Shown one piece after another: positions 9,985-22,540 of a DNA stretch of 64,000 bases. A program made the translations under genes and the position numbers. The notes under the pieces are model-generated. The model saw only the letters and a program-made list of their open reading frames with translations. It made no database searches and was not told the origin of the DNA. Source of the stretch: Hydractinia symbiolongicarpus (Eukaryota; Cnidaria; Hydrozoa; Anthoathecata; Hydractiniidae); the NCBI RefSeq assembly GCF_029227915.1, contig NC_079875.1, positions 21,261,001 through 21,325,000 of the forward strand, in the 5' to 3' direction. How positions within the stretch are numbered: position 1 is the first letter of the stretch; the number at the start of each line of letters is the position of its first letter.

Positions 9985-12900
9985 TTACAGCCTTTATATG
10001 ACTGTGCACGTAGTTAAGAGTGTTCTAAGGCGACGGCACTAATGAAAATGACTTGGGATGTTGTAGCGCATTGAGACTGGAACGACTAGTCCAATGGTAA
10101 CCTGCACAGGCAGATGGAACCACGTGATTTACATGTGAGGCCTTTATTAGACTGCAAAAGGTCATATTACAGCCCTTATAGGACTGTGCACGTAGTTAAG
10201 AGTGTTCTAAGGCGACGGCGCTAATGAAAGCGACCTTAGACATTGTAGCGCATTGAGACTGGAACGACTAGCCCAATGGTAACCTGCGCAGGCAGATAGA
10301 ACCACGTGATTTACGTGCGAGGCTTTTATTACCCTGCAAAACGCCATATTACGGTCGTTATAGGGCTGTGCACGTAATTAAGAGAGCTCTAAAGCCACGG
10401 CGCTAAATAGAACCACTTGGAACGTTGTAGGGCATTGAGACTGGAAGGAATAGTCCAATGGTAAGCTGCCCAGGCAGAGGGAACCACGTGATTTACGTGT
10501 GAGGCCTTTATTACACTGCAAAAGGCCATATTACAGCCTTTATAGGAAGATGCACGTAGTTAAGAGTGTTGTAAAGCGACGGCGCTAAGGAAAACGACTT
10601 GGGATGTTGTAGCGCATTAAGACTGGAACGACTAGTCCAATGATAACCTGCGCAGGCAGATGGAACCTCGTGATTTACGTGTGAGGCTTTTATTAGACTG
10701 CAAAAAGCCATATTACAGCCTTTAAACGACTGTGCATGCAGTTAATGGTTTTCTAAGGCGACGGCGCTAATGAAAGCGACTTTCGACGATGAAGCGCATT
10801 GAGACTGGAACGACTAGTCCAATGGTAAGCTGCGCAGGCAGATGAAACCACGTGATTTACATGTGAGGCTTTTATTAGACTGGAAAAGGGCATATTATAG
10901 CCTTTGTAGGACGATGCACGTAGTTAAGAGTGTTCTAAAGCGACGGCGCTAATGAAAACAACTTGGGACGTTGTAGCGCATTGAGACTGGAAGGAATAGT
11001 CCAATGGTAACCTGCGCAGACAGGTGAAACCACGTGATTTACGTGTGAGGTCTTTATTAGACTGCAAAAGGCCATAATACGGTCGTTATAGGGCTGTGCA
11101 CGTAATTAAGAGAGTTCTGAGGCCACGGCGCTAAAGAGAACCACTTGGAACGTTGTTGTGCATTGAGACTGGAAGGAATAGTCAATTGGTAACCTGCGCA
11201 GGCAGATGGAACCTCGTGATTTACGTGTGAGGTCTTTATTAGACTGCAAAAGGTCAGATTACAGCCTTTATAGGACTGTGCACGTAGTGAAGAGAGTTCT
11301 AAGGCGACGGCGCTAATGAAAACGACTTGGGACGTTGTAGCGCATTGAGACTGGAACGAATAGTCCAATGGTAACCTGCACAGGCAGATGGAACAACGTG
11401 ATTTACGTGTGAGGCCTTTATTACCCTGCAAAACGCCATATTACGGTCGTTATAGGGCTGTGCACGTAATTAAGAGAGCTCTAAAGCCACGGCGCTAAAT
11501 AGAACCACTTGGAACGTTGTAGGGCATTGTGACTGGAAGGAATAGTCCGATGGTAAGCTGCGCAGGCAGATGAAACCACGTGATTTACATGTGAGGCTTT
11601 TATTAGACTGGAAAACGCCATATTACGGTCGTTATAGGGCTGTGCACGTAATTAAGAGAGCTCTAAAGCCACGACGCTAAATAGAACCACTTGGAACGTT
11701 GTAGGGCATTGAGACTGGAAGGAATAGTCCAATGGTAAGCTGCGCAGGCAGGTGAAACCACGTGATTTACGTGTGAGGCCTTTATTAGACTGCAAAAGGC
11801 CATATTACAGCCTTTATAGGACGATGCACGTAGTTAAGAGTGTTGAAAAGCGACGGCGCTAAGGAAAACGACTTGGGACGTTGTACCACATTGAGACTTG
11901 AAGGACTAGTCCAATGGTAACCTGCGCAGGCAGATGGAACCTCGTGATTTACGTGTGAGGTCTTTATTTGACTGCAAAAGGCCATATTAAAGCCTTTATA
12001 TGACTGTGCACGTAGTTAAGAGTGTTCTAAGGCGACGGCACTAATGAAAATGACTTGGGATGTTGTAGCGCATTGAGACTGGAACAACTAGTCCAATGGT
12101 AACCTGCACAGGCAGATGAAACCACGTGATTTACATGTGAGGCTTTTATTAGACTGGAAAAGGGCATATTATAGCCTTTGTAGGACGATGCACGTAGTTA
12201 AGAGTGTTCTAAAGCGACGGCGCTAATGAAAACAACTTGGGACGTTGTAGCGCATTGAGACTGGAAGGAATAGTCCAATGGTAACCTGCGCAGACAGGTG
12301 AAACCACGTGATTTACGTGTGAGGTCTTTATTAGACTGCAAAAGGCCATAATACGGTCGTTATATGGCTGTGCACGTAATTAAGAGAGTTCTGAGGCCAC
12401 GGTGCTAAAGAGAACCACTTGGAACGTTGTTGTGCATTGAGACTGGAAGGAATAGTCAATTGGTAACCTGCGCAGGCAGATGGAACCTCGTGATTTACGT
12501 GTGAGGTCTTTATTAGACTGCAAAAGGTCATATTACAGCCTTTATAGGACTGTGCACGTAGTGAAGAGAGTTCTAAGGCGACGGCGCTAATGAAAACGAC
12601 TTGGGACGTTGTAGCGCATTGAGACTGGAACGAATAGTCCAATGGTAACCTGCACAGGCAGATGGAACAACGTGATTTACGTGTGAGGCCTTTATTACCC
12701 TGCAAAACGCCATATTACGGTCGTTATAGGGCTGTGCACGTAATTAAGAGAGCTCTAAAGCCACGGCGCTAAATAGAACCACTTGGAACGTTGTAGGGCA
12801 TTGTGACTGGAAGGAATAGTCCGATGGTAAGCTGCGCAGGCAGATGAAACCACGTGATTTACATGTGAGGCTTTTATTAGACTGGAAAAGGGCATATTAT

Positions 12901-15900
12901 AGCCTTTGTAGGACGATGCACGTAGTTAAGAGTGTTCTAAAGCGACGGCGCTAAGGAAAACGTCTTGGGACGTTGTAGCGCATTGAGACTGGAAGGAATA
13001 GTCCAATGGTAACCTGCACAGGCATATGGAACAACGTGATTTACGTGTGAGGCCTTTATTACCCTGCAAAACGCCATATTACGGTCGTTATAGGGCTGTG
13101 CACGTAATTAAGAGAGCTCTAAAGCCACGACGCTAAATAGAACCACTTGGAACGTTGTAGGGCATTGAGACTGGAAGGAATAGTCCAATGGTAAGCTGCG
13201 CAGGCAGGTGAAACCACGTGATTTACGTGTGAGGCCTTTATTAGACTGCAAAAGGCCATATTACAGCCTTTATAGGACGATGCACGTAGTTAAGAGTGTT
13301 GAAAAGCGACGGCGCTAAGGAAAACGACTTGGGACGTTGTACCACATTGAGACTTGAAGGACTAGTCCAATGGTAACCTGCGCAGGCAGATGGAACCTCG
13401 TGATTTACGTGTGAGGTCTTTATTTGACTGCAAAAGGCCATATTAAAGCCTTTATATGACTGTGCACGTAGTTAAGAGTGTTCTAAGGCGACGGCACTAA
13501 TGAAAATGACTTGGGATGTTGTAGCGCATTGAGACTGGAACAACTAGTCCAATGGTAACCTGCTCAGGCAGATGAAACCACGTGATTTACATGTGAGGCT
13601 TTTATTAGACTGGAAAAGGGCATATTATAGCCTTTGTAGGACGATGCACGTAGTTAAGAGTGTTCTAAAGCGACGGCGCTAATGAAAACAACTTGGGACG
13701 TTGTAGCGCATTGAGACTGGAAGGAATAGTCCAATGGTAACCTGCGCAGACAGGTGAAACCACGTGATTTACGTGTGAGGTCTTTATTAGACTGCAAAAG
13801 GCCATAATACGGTCGTTATAGGGCTGTGCACGTAATTAAGAGAGTTCTGAGGCCACGGCGCTAAGGAGAACCACTTGGAACGTTGTTGTGCATTGAGACT
13901 GGAAGGAATAGTCAATTGGTAAGCTGCGCAGGCAGATGGAACCTCGTGATTTACGTGTGAGGTCTTTATTAGACTGCAAAAGGTCATATTACAGCCTTTA
14001 TAGGACTGTGCACGTAATTAAGAGTGTTGAAAAGCGACGGCGCTAAGGAAAACGACTTGGGACGTTGTACCACATTGAGACTGGAACAACTAGTCCAATG
14101 GTAACCTGCACAGGCAGATGAAACCACGTGATTTACATGTGAGGCTTTTATTAGACTGGAAAAGGGCATATTATAGCCTTTGTAGGACGATGCACGTAGT
14201 TAAGAGTGTTCTAAAGCGACGGCGCTAATGAAAACAACTTGGGACGTTGTAGCGCATTGAGACTGGAAGGAATAGTCCAATGGTAACCTGCGCAGACAGG
14301 TGAAACCACGTGATTTACGTGTGAGGTCTTTATTAGACTGCAAAAGGCCATAATACGGTCGTTATAGGGCTGTGCACGTAATTAAGAGAGTTCTGAGGCC
14401 ACGGCGCTAAGGAGAACCACTTGGAACGTTGTTGTGCATTGAGACTGGAAGGAATAATCAATTGGTAACCTGCGCAGGCAGATGGAACCTCGTGATTTAC
14501 GTGTGAGGTCTTTATTAGACTGCAAAAGGTCATATTACAGCCTTTATAGGACTGTGCACGTAGTGAAGAGAGTTCTAAGGCGACGGCGCTAATGAAAACG
14601 ACTTGGGACGTTGTAGCGCATTGAGACTGGAACAAATAGTCCAATGGTAACCTGCACAGGCAGATGGAACAACGTGATTTACGTGTGAGGCCTTTATTAC
14701 CCTGCAAAACGCCATATTACGGTCGTTATAGGGCTGTGCACGTAATTAAGAGAGCTCTAAAGCCACGGCGCTAAATAGAACCACTTGGAACGTTGTAGGG
14801 CATTGTGACTGGAAGGAATAGTCCGATGGTAAGCTGCGCAGGCAGATGAAACCACGTGATTTATATGTGAGGCTTTTATTAGACTGGAAAAGGGCATATT
14901 ATAGCCTTTGTAGGACGATGCACGTAGTTAAGAGTGTTCTAAAGCGACGGCGCTAAGGAAAACGACTTGGGACGTTGTAGCGCATTGAGACTGGAAGGAA
15001 TAGTCCAATGGTAACCTGCACAGGCATATGGAACAACGTGATTTACGTGTGAGGCCTTTATTACCCTGCAAAACGCCATATTACGGTCGTTATAGGGCTG
15101 TGCACGTAATTAAGAGAGCTCTAAAGCCATGGCGCTAAATAGAACCACTTGGAACGTTGTAGGGCATTGAGACTGGAAGGAATAGTCCAATGGTAAGCTG
15201 CGCAGGCAGGTGAAACCACGTGATTTACGTGTGAGGCTTTTATTAGACTGCAAAAGGCCATATTACAGCCTTTATAGGACGATACACGTAGTTAAGAGTG
15301 TTGAATAGCGACGGCGCTAGGGAAAACGACTTGGGACGTTGTACCACATTGAGACTTGAAGGACTAGTCCAATGGTAACCTGCGCAGGCAGATGGAACCT
15401 CGTGATTTAAGTGTGCGGCCTTTATTAGACTGCAAAATGCCATACTACGGTCTTTATAGGACTCTACACGTAGTTAAGAGTGTTCTAAGGCGATGGCACT
15501 AATGAAAACGACTTGGGATGTTGTAGCGCATTGAGACTGGAACGACTAGTCCAATGGTAACCTGCACAGGCAGATGGAACCACGTGATTTACGTGTGAGG
15601 CCTTTATTAGACTGCAAAAGGTCATATTACAGCCCTTATAGGACTGTGTACGTAGTTAAGAGTGTTTTAAGGCGACGGCGCTAATGAAAGCGACCTTAGA
15701 CGTTGTAGCGCATTGAGACTGGAACGACTAGTCCAATGCTAACCTGCGCAGGCACATAGAACCACGTGATTACGTGCAAGGCTTTTATTAGACTGCAAAA
15801 GGCCATATTACAGCCTTTATAGCACTGTGCACGCACTTAAGAGTGTTCTAAGGCAACGGCGCTAAGGAAAACCACTTGGAACGTTGTAGTGCATTGACTA

Positions 15901-16717
15901 TGGAAGGAATATTCCAATGGTAACCGGTGCAGGCATCTGAAACCACTTGAGTTACGTCTGCGGCCTTTATTGGACTGCAAAAGGCCATATTACAGCCTTT
16001 ATAGGACTGTGCACGCAGTTAATAGTGTTCTAAGGCGACGGCGCTAATGAAAGCGACTTTGGACGATGAAGCGCATTGAGACTGGAACGACTAGTCCAAT
16101 GATAACCTGCGCAGGCAGATGGAACCTCGTGATTTACGTGTGAGGCTTTTATTAGACTGCAAAAAGCCATATTACAGCCTTTAAACGACTGTGCATGCAG
16201 TTAAGAGTGTTCTAAAGCGACGGCGCTAATAAAAACAACTTGGGACGTTGTAGCGCATTGAGACTGGAAGGAATAGTCCAATGGTAACCTGCGCAGACAG
16301 GTGAAACCACGTGATTTACGTGTGAGGTCTTTATTAGACTGCAAAAGGCCATAATACGGTCGTTATAGGGCTGTGCACGTAATTAAGAGAGTTCTGAGGC
16401 CACGGCGCTAAGGAGAACCACTTGGAACGTTGTTGTGCATTGAGACTGGAAGGAATAGTCAATTGGTAACCTGCGCAGGCAGGTGAAACCAGGTGATTTA
16501 CGTGTGAGGCCTTTATTAGACTGCAAAAGGCCATATTACAGCCTTTATAGGACGATGCACGTAGTTAAGAGTGTTGAAAAGCGACGGCGCTAAGGAAAAC
16601 GACTTGGGAAGTTGTACCACATTGAGACTTGAAGGACTAGTCCAATGGTAACCTGCGCAGGCAGATGGAACCTCGTGATTTACGTGTGAGGTCTTTATTT
16701 GACTGCAAAAGGCCATA
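9985..16717 (+). repeat. 37-monomer HOR unit (6733 bp), copy A
   Basis: Thirty-seven monomers run from 9985 to 16717; the 15627 monomer is 181 bp. The unit restarts at 16718, where the monomers at 9985 and 10167 recur at offset +6733. One monomer (equivalent of 10349) is then absent and the match continues at offset +6551 from 10531/17082. Inside lies an older 8-monomer HOR (10895-15444). The last part, 15445-16717, holds types also seen in the segments around 2003-2547 and 7461-7824 (GGACTCTACACG, GTGATTACGTG, GGAATATTCC), ending in hybrids at 15990 and 16172. Confidence 0.9.
10895..15444 (+). repeat. 8-monomer HOR of 1456 bp with gained and lost monomers
   Basis: Eight types recur in order f-g-h-c-j-o-i-a. 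f starts TTATAGCCTTTGTAGG and has AATGAAAACAAC. g starts ATACGGTCGTTATA and has AGTTCTGAGGCC and TCAATTGG. h has GTGAAGAGAG. c has AGCTCTAAAGCC and ATTGTGACTGG. j has GCATATGGAAC. o has CCACGACGCTAAATAG. i has TTGAAAAGCG and GTACCACATTG. a starts TTAAAGCCTTTATATGAC. The full eight lie at 12169-13624. Other rounds are shortened: 10895-12168 lacks j, 13625-14170 is f-g plus an i/a hybrid at 13989, and 14171-15444 is f-g-h-c-j-o plus a variant i with CGCTAGGG. Confidence 0.87.
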
Positions 16718-19700
16718 TTAAAGCCTTTATATGACTGTGCACGTAGTTAAGAGTGTTCTAAGGCGACGGCACTAATGAAAATGACTTGGGATGTTGTAGC
16801 GCATTGAGACTGGAACGACTAGTCCAATGGTAACCTGCACAGGCAGATGGAACCACGTGATTTACATGTGAGGCCTTTATTAGACTGCAAAAGGTCATAT
16901 TACAGCCCTTATAGGACTGTGCACGTAGTTAAGAGTGTTCTAAGGCGACGGCGCTAATGAAAGCGACCTTAGACATTGTAGCGCATTGAGACTGGAACGA
17001 CTAGCCCAATGGTAACCTGCGCAGGCAGATAGAACCACGTGATTTACGTGCGAGGCTTTTATTACCCTGCAAAACGCCATATTACAGCCTTTATAGGAAG
17101 ATGCACGTAGTTAAGAGTGTTGTAAAGCGACGGCGCTAAGGAAAACGACTTGGGATGTTGTAGCGCATTAAGACTGGAACGACTAGTCCAATGATAACCT
17201 GCGCAGGCAGATGGAACCTCGTGATTTACGTGTGAGGCTTTTATTAGACTGCAAAAAGCCATATTACAGCCTTTAAACGACTGTGTATGCAGTTAATGGT
17301 TTTCTAAGGCGACGGCGCTAATGAAAGCGACTTTCGACGATGAAGCGCATTGAGACTGGAACGACTAGTCCAATGGTAAGCTGCGCAGGCAGATGAAACC
17401 ACGTGATTTACATGTGAGGCTTTTATTAGACTGGAAAAGGGCATATTATAGCCTTTGTAGGACGATGCACGTAGTTAAGAGTGTTCTAAAGCGACGGCGC
17501 TAATGAAAACAACTTGGGACGTTGTAGCGCATTGAGACTGGAAGGAATAGTCCAATGGTAACCTGCGCAGACAGGTGAAACCACGTGATTTACGTGTGAG
17601 GTCTTTATTAGACTGCAAAAGGCCATAATACGGTCGTTATAGGGCTGTGCACGTAATTAAGAGAGTTCTGAGGACACGGCGCTAAAGAGAACCACTTGGA
17701 ACGTTGTTGTGCATTGAGACTGGAAGGAATAGTCAATTGGTAACCTGCGCAGGCAGATGGAACCTCGTGATTTACGTGTGAGGTCTTTATTAGACTGCAA
17801 AAGGTCAGATTACAGCCTTTATAGGACTGTGCACGTAGTGAAGAGAGTTCTAAGGCGACGGCGCTAATGAAAACGACTTGGGACGTTGTAGCGCATTGAG
17901 ACTGGAACGAATAGTCCAATGGTAACCTGCACAGGCAGATGGAACAACGTGATTTACGTGTGAGGCCTTTATTACCCTGCAAATCGCCATATTACGGTCT
18001 TTATAGGGCTGTGCACGTAATTAAGAGAGCTCTAAAGCCACGGCGCTAAATAGAACCACTTGGAACGTTGTAGGGCATTGTGACTGGAAGGAATAGTCCG
18101 ATGGTAAGCTGCGCAGGCAGATGAAACCACGTGATTTACATGTGAGGCTTTTATTAGACTGGAAAACGCCATATTACGGTCGTTATAGGGCTGTGCACGT
18201 AATTAAGAGAGCTCTAAAGCCACGACGCTAAATAGAACCACTTGGAACGTTGTAGGGCATTGAGACTGGAAGGAATAGTCCAATGGTAAGCTGCGCAGGC
18301 AGGTGAAACCACGTGATTTACGTGTGAGGCCTTTATTAGACTGCAAAAGGCCATATTACAGCCTTTATAGGACGATGCACGTAGTTAAGAGTGTTGAAAA
18401 GCGACGGCGCTAAGGAAAACGACTTGGGACGTTGTACCACATTGAGACTTGAAGGACTAGTCCAATGGTAACCTGCGCAGGCAGATGGAACCTCGTGATT
18501 TACGTGTGAGGTCTTTATTTGACTGCAAAAGGCCATATTAAAGCCTTTATATGACTGTGCACGTAGTTAAGAGTGTTCTAAGGCGACGGCACTAATGAAA
18601 ATGACTTGGGATGTTGTAGCGCATTGAGACTGGAACAACTAGTCCAATGGTAACCTGCACAGGCAGATGAAACCACGTGATTTACATGTGAGGCTTTTAT
18701 TAGACTGGAAAAGGGCATATTATAGCCTTTGTAGGACGATGCACGTAGTTAAGAGTGTTCTAAAGCGACGGCGCTAATGAAAACAACTTGGGACGTTGTA
18801 GCGCATTGAGACTGGAAGGAATAGTCCAATGGTAACCTGCGCAGACAGGTGAAACCACGTGATTTACGTGTGAGGTCTTTATTAGACTGCAAAAGGCCAT
18901 AATACGGTCGTTATATGGCTGTGCACGTAATTAAGAGAGTTCTGAGGCCACGGCGCTAAAGAGAACCACTTGGAACGTTGTTGTGCATTGAGACTGGAAG
19001 GAATAGTCAATTGGTAACCTGCGCAGGCAGATGGAACCTCGTGATTTACGTGTGAGGTCTTTATTAGACTGCAAAAGGTCATATTACAGCCTTTATAGGA
19101 CTGTGCACGTAGTGAAGAGAGTTCTAAGGCGACGGCGCTAATGAAAACGACTTGGGACGTTGTAGCGCATTGAGACTGGAACGAATAGTCCAATGGTAAC
19201 CTGCACAGGCAGATGGAACAACGTGATTTACGTGTGAGGCCTTTATTACCCTGCAAAACGCCATATTACGGTCGTTATAGGGCTGTGCACGTAATTAAGA
19301 GAGCTCTAAAGCCACGGCGCTAAATAGAACCACTTGGAACGTTGTAGGGCATTGTGACTGGAAGGAATAGTCCGATGGTAAGCTGCGCAGGCAGATGAAA
19401 CCACGTGATTTACATGTGAGGCTTTTATTAGACTGGAAAAGGGCATATTATAGCCTTTGTAGGACGATGCACGTAGTTAAGAGTGTTCTAAAGCGACGGC
19501 GCTAAGGAAAACGACTTGGGACGTTGTAGCGCATTGAGACTGGAAGGAATAGTCCAATGGTAACCTGCACAGGCATATGGAACAACGTGATTTACGTGTG
19601 AGGCCTTTATTACCCTGCAAAACGCCATATTACGGTCGTTATAGGGCTGTGCACGTAATTAAGAGAGCTCTAAAGCCACGACGCTAAATAAAACCACTTG

Positions 19701-22540
19701 GAACGTTGTAGGGCATTGAGACTGGAAGGAATAGTCCAATGGTAAGCTGCGCAGGCAGGTGAAACCACGTGATTTACGTGTGAGGCCTTTATTAGACTGC
19801 AAAAGGCCATATTACAGCCTTTATAGGACGATGCACGTAGTTAAGAGTGTTGAAAAGCGACGGCGCTAAGGAAAACGACTTGGGACGTTGTACCACATTG
19901 AGACTTGAAGGACTAGTCCAATGGTAACCTGCGCAGGCAGATGGAACCTCGTGATTTACGTGTGAGGTCTTTATTTGACTGCAAAAGGCCATATTAAAGC
20001 CTTTATATGACTGTGCACGTAGTTAAGAGTGTTCTAAGGCGACGGCACTAATGAAAATGACTTGGGATGTTGTAGCGCATTGAGACTGGAACAACTAGTC
20101 CAATGGTAACCTGCTCAGGCAGATGAAACCACGTGATTTACATGTGAGGCTTTTATTAGACTGGAAAAGGGCATATTATAGCCTTTGTAGGACGATGCAC
20201 GTAGTTAAGAGTGTTCTAAAGCGACGGCGCTAATGAAAACAACTTGGGACGTTGTAGCGCATTGAGACTGGAAGGAATAATCCAATGGTAACCTGCGCAG
20301 ACAGGTGAAACCACGTGATTTACGTGTGAGGTCTTTATTAGACTGCAAAAGGCCATAATACGGTCGTTATAGGGCTGTGCACGTAATTAAGAGAGTTCTG
20401 AGGCCACGGCGCTAAGGAGAACCACTTGGAACGTTGTTGTGCATTGAGACTGGAAGGAATAGTCAATTGGTAACCTGCGCAGGCAGATGGAACCTCGTGA
20501 TTTACGTGTGAGGTCTTTATTAGACTGCAAAAGGTCATATTACAGCCTTTATAGGACTGTGCACGTAATTAAGAGTGTTGAAAAGCGACGGCGCTAAGGA
20601 AAACGACTTGGGACGTTGTACCACATTGAGACTGGAACAACTAGTCCAATGGTAACCTGCACAGGCAGATGAAACCACGTGATTTACATGTGAGGCTTTT
20701 ATTAGACTGGAAAAGGGCATATTATAGCCTTTGTAGGACGATGCACGTAGTTAAGAGTGTTCTAAAGCGACGGCGCTAATGAAAACAACTTGGGACGTTG
20801 TAGCGCATTGAGACTGGAAGGAATAGTCCAATGGTAACCTGCGCAGACAGGTGAAACCACGTGATTTACGTGTGAGGTCTTTATTAGACTGCAAAAGGCC
20901 ATAATACGGTCGTTATAGGGCTGTGCACGTAATTAAGAGAGTTCTGAGGCCACGGCGCTAAGGAGAACCACTTGGAACGTTGTTGTGCATTGAGACTGGA
21001 AGGAATAATCAATTGGTAACCTGCGCAGGCAGATGGAACCTCGTGATTTACGTGTGAGGTCTTTATTAGACTGCAAAAGGTCATATTACAGCCTTTATAG
21101 GACTGTGCACGTAGTGAAGAGAGTTCTAAGGCGACGGCGCTAATGAAAACGACTTGGGACGTTGTAGCGCATTGAGACTGGAACAAATAGTCCAATGGTA
21201 ACCTGCACAGGCAGATGGAACAACGTGATTTACGTGTGAGGCCTTTATTACCCTGCAAAACGCCATATTACGGTCGTTATAGGGCTGTGCACGTAATTAA
21301 GAGAGCTCTAAAGCCACGGCGCTAAATAGAACCACTTGGAACGTTGTAGGGCATTGTGACTGGAAGGAATAGTCCGATGGTAAGCTGCGCAGGCAGATGA
21401 AACCACGTGATTTACATGTGAGGCTTTTATTAGACTGGAAAAGGGCATATTATAGCCTTTGTAGGACGATGCACGTAGTTAAGAGTGTTCTAAAGCGACG
21501 GCGCTAAGGAAAACGACTTGGGACGTTGTAGCGCATTGAGACTGGAAGGAATAGTCCAATGGTAACCTGCACAGGCATATGGAACAACGTGATTTACGTG
21601 TGAGGCCTTTATTACCCTGCAAAACGCCATATTACGGTCGTTATAGGGCTGTGCACGTAATTAAGAGAGCTCTAAAGCCATGGCGCTAAATAGAACCACT
21701 TGGAACGTTGTAGGGCATTGAGACTGGAAGGAATAGTCCAATGGTAAGCTGCGCAGGCAGGTGAAACCACGTGATTTACGTGTGAGGCTTTTATTAGACT
21801 GCAAAAGGCCATATTACAGCCTTTATAGGACGATACACGTAGTTAAGAGTGTTGAAAAGCGACGGCGCTAGGGAAAACGACTTGGGACGTTGTACCACAT
21901 TGAGACTTGAAGGACTAGTCCAATGGTAACCTGCGCAGGCAGATGGAACCTCGTGATTTAAGTGTGCGGCCTTTATTAGACTGCAAAAGGCCATACTACG
22001 GTCTTTATAGGACTCTACACGTAGTTAAGAGTGTTCTAAGGCGATGGCACTAATGAAAACGACTTGGGATGTTGTAGCGCATTGAGACTGGAACGACTAG
22101 TCCAATGGTAACCTGCACAGGCAGATGGAACCACGTGATTTACGTGTGAGGCCTTTATTAGACTGCAAAAGGTCATATTACAGCCCTTATAGGACTGTGT
22201 ACGTAGTTAAGAGTGTTCTAAGGCGACGGCGCTAATGAAAGCGACCTTAGACGTTGTAGCGCATTGAGACTGGAACGACTAGTCCAATGCTAACCTGCGC
22301 AGGCAGATAGAACCACGTGATTACGTGCAAGGCTTTTATTAGACTGCAAAAGGCCATATTACAGCCTTTATAGCACTGTGCACGCACTTAAGAGTGTTCT
22401 AAGGCAACGGCGCTAAGGAAAACCACTTGGAACGTTGTAGTGCATTGACTATGGAAGGAATATTCCAATGGTAACCGGTGCAGGCATCTGAAACCACTTG
22501 AGTTACGTCTGCGGCCTTTATTGGACTGCAAAAGGCCATA
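16718..22540 (+). repeat. 37-monomer HOR unit, copy B (partial)
   Basis: This copies 9985-15989, minus the monomer at 10349. Offsets are +6733 for 9985-10348 and +6551 for 10531-15989. The joining monomers follow each other as CCCTGCAAAACGCC then TTACAGCCTTTATAGGAAG at 17082. The 181-bp monomer of copy A (15627) recurs at 22178. Differences are few, for example GCTGTGTATGC near 17284 for GTGCATGC, and GAGGACACGG near 17671 for GAGGCCACGG. The match ends in the hybrid monomer at 22541, whose opening matches the type at 15990 and whose body matches the type at 58355. Confidence 0.9.

Noticed and set aside
11057-11431. Recurrent minus-strand open frames of 61-124 residues, often starting MAFCSLIK or MQGNKGLTRK, as a protein family
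   Set aside because: They all read the reverse of the same satellite. Since 182 leaves remainder 2 when divided by 3, each monomer shifts the frame, so frames stay open for only about one or two monomers and end at the same repeat position. The longer and shorter forms follow monomer variants rather than coding constraint, and one-base indels occur freely. No ribosome-binding site, codon bias or known domain supports coding.
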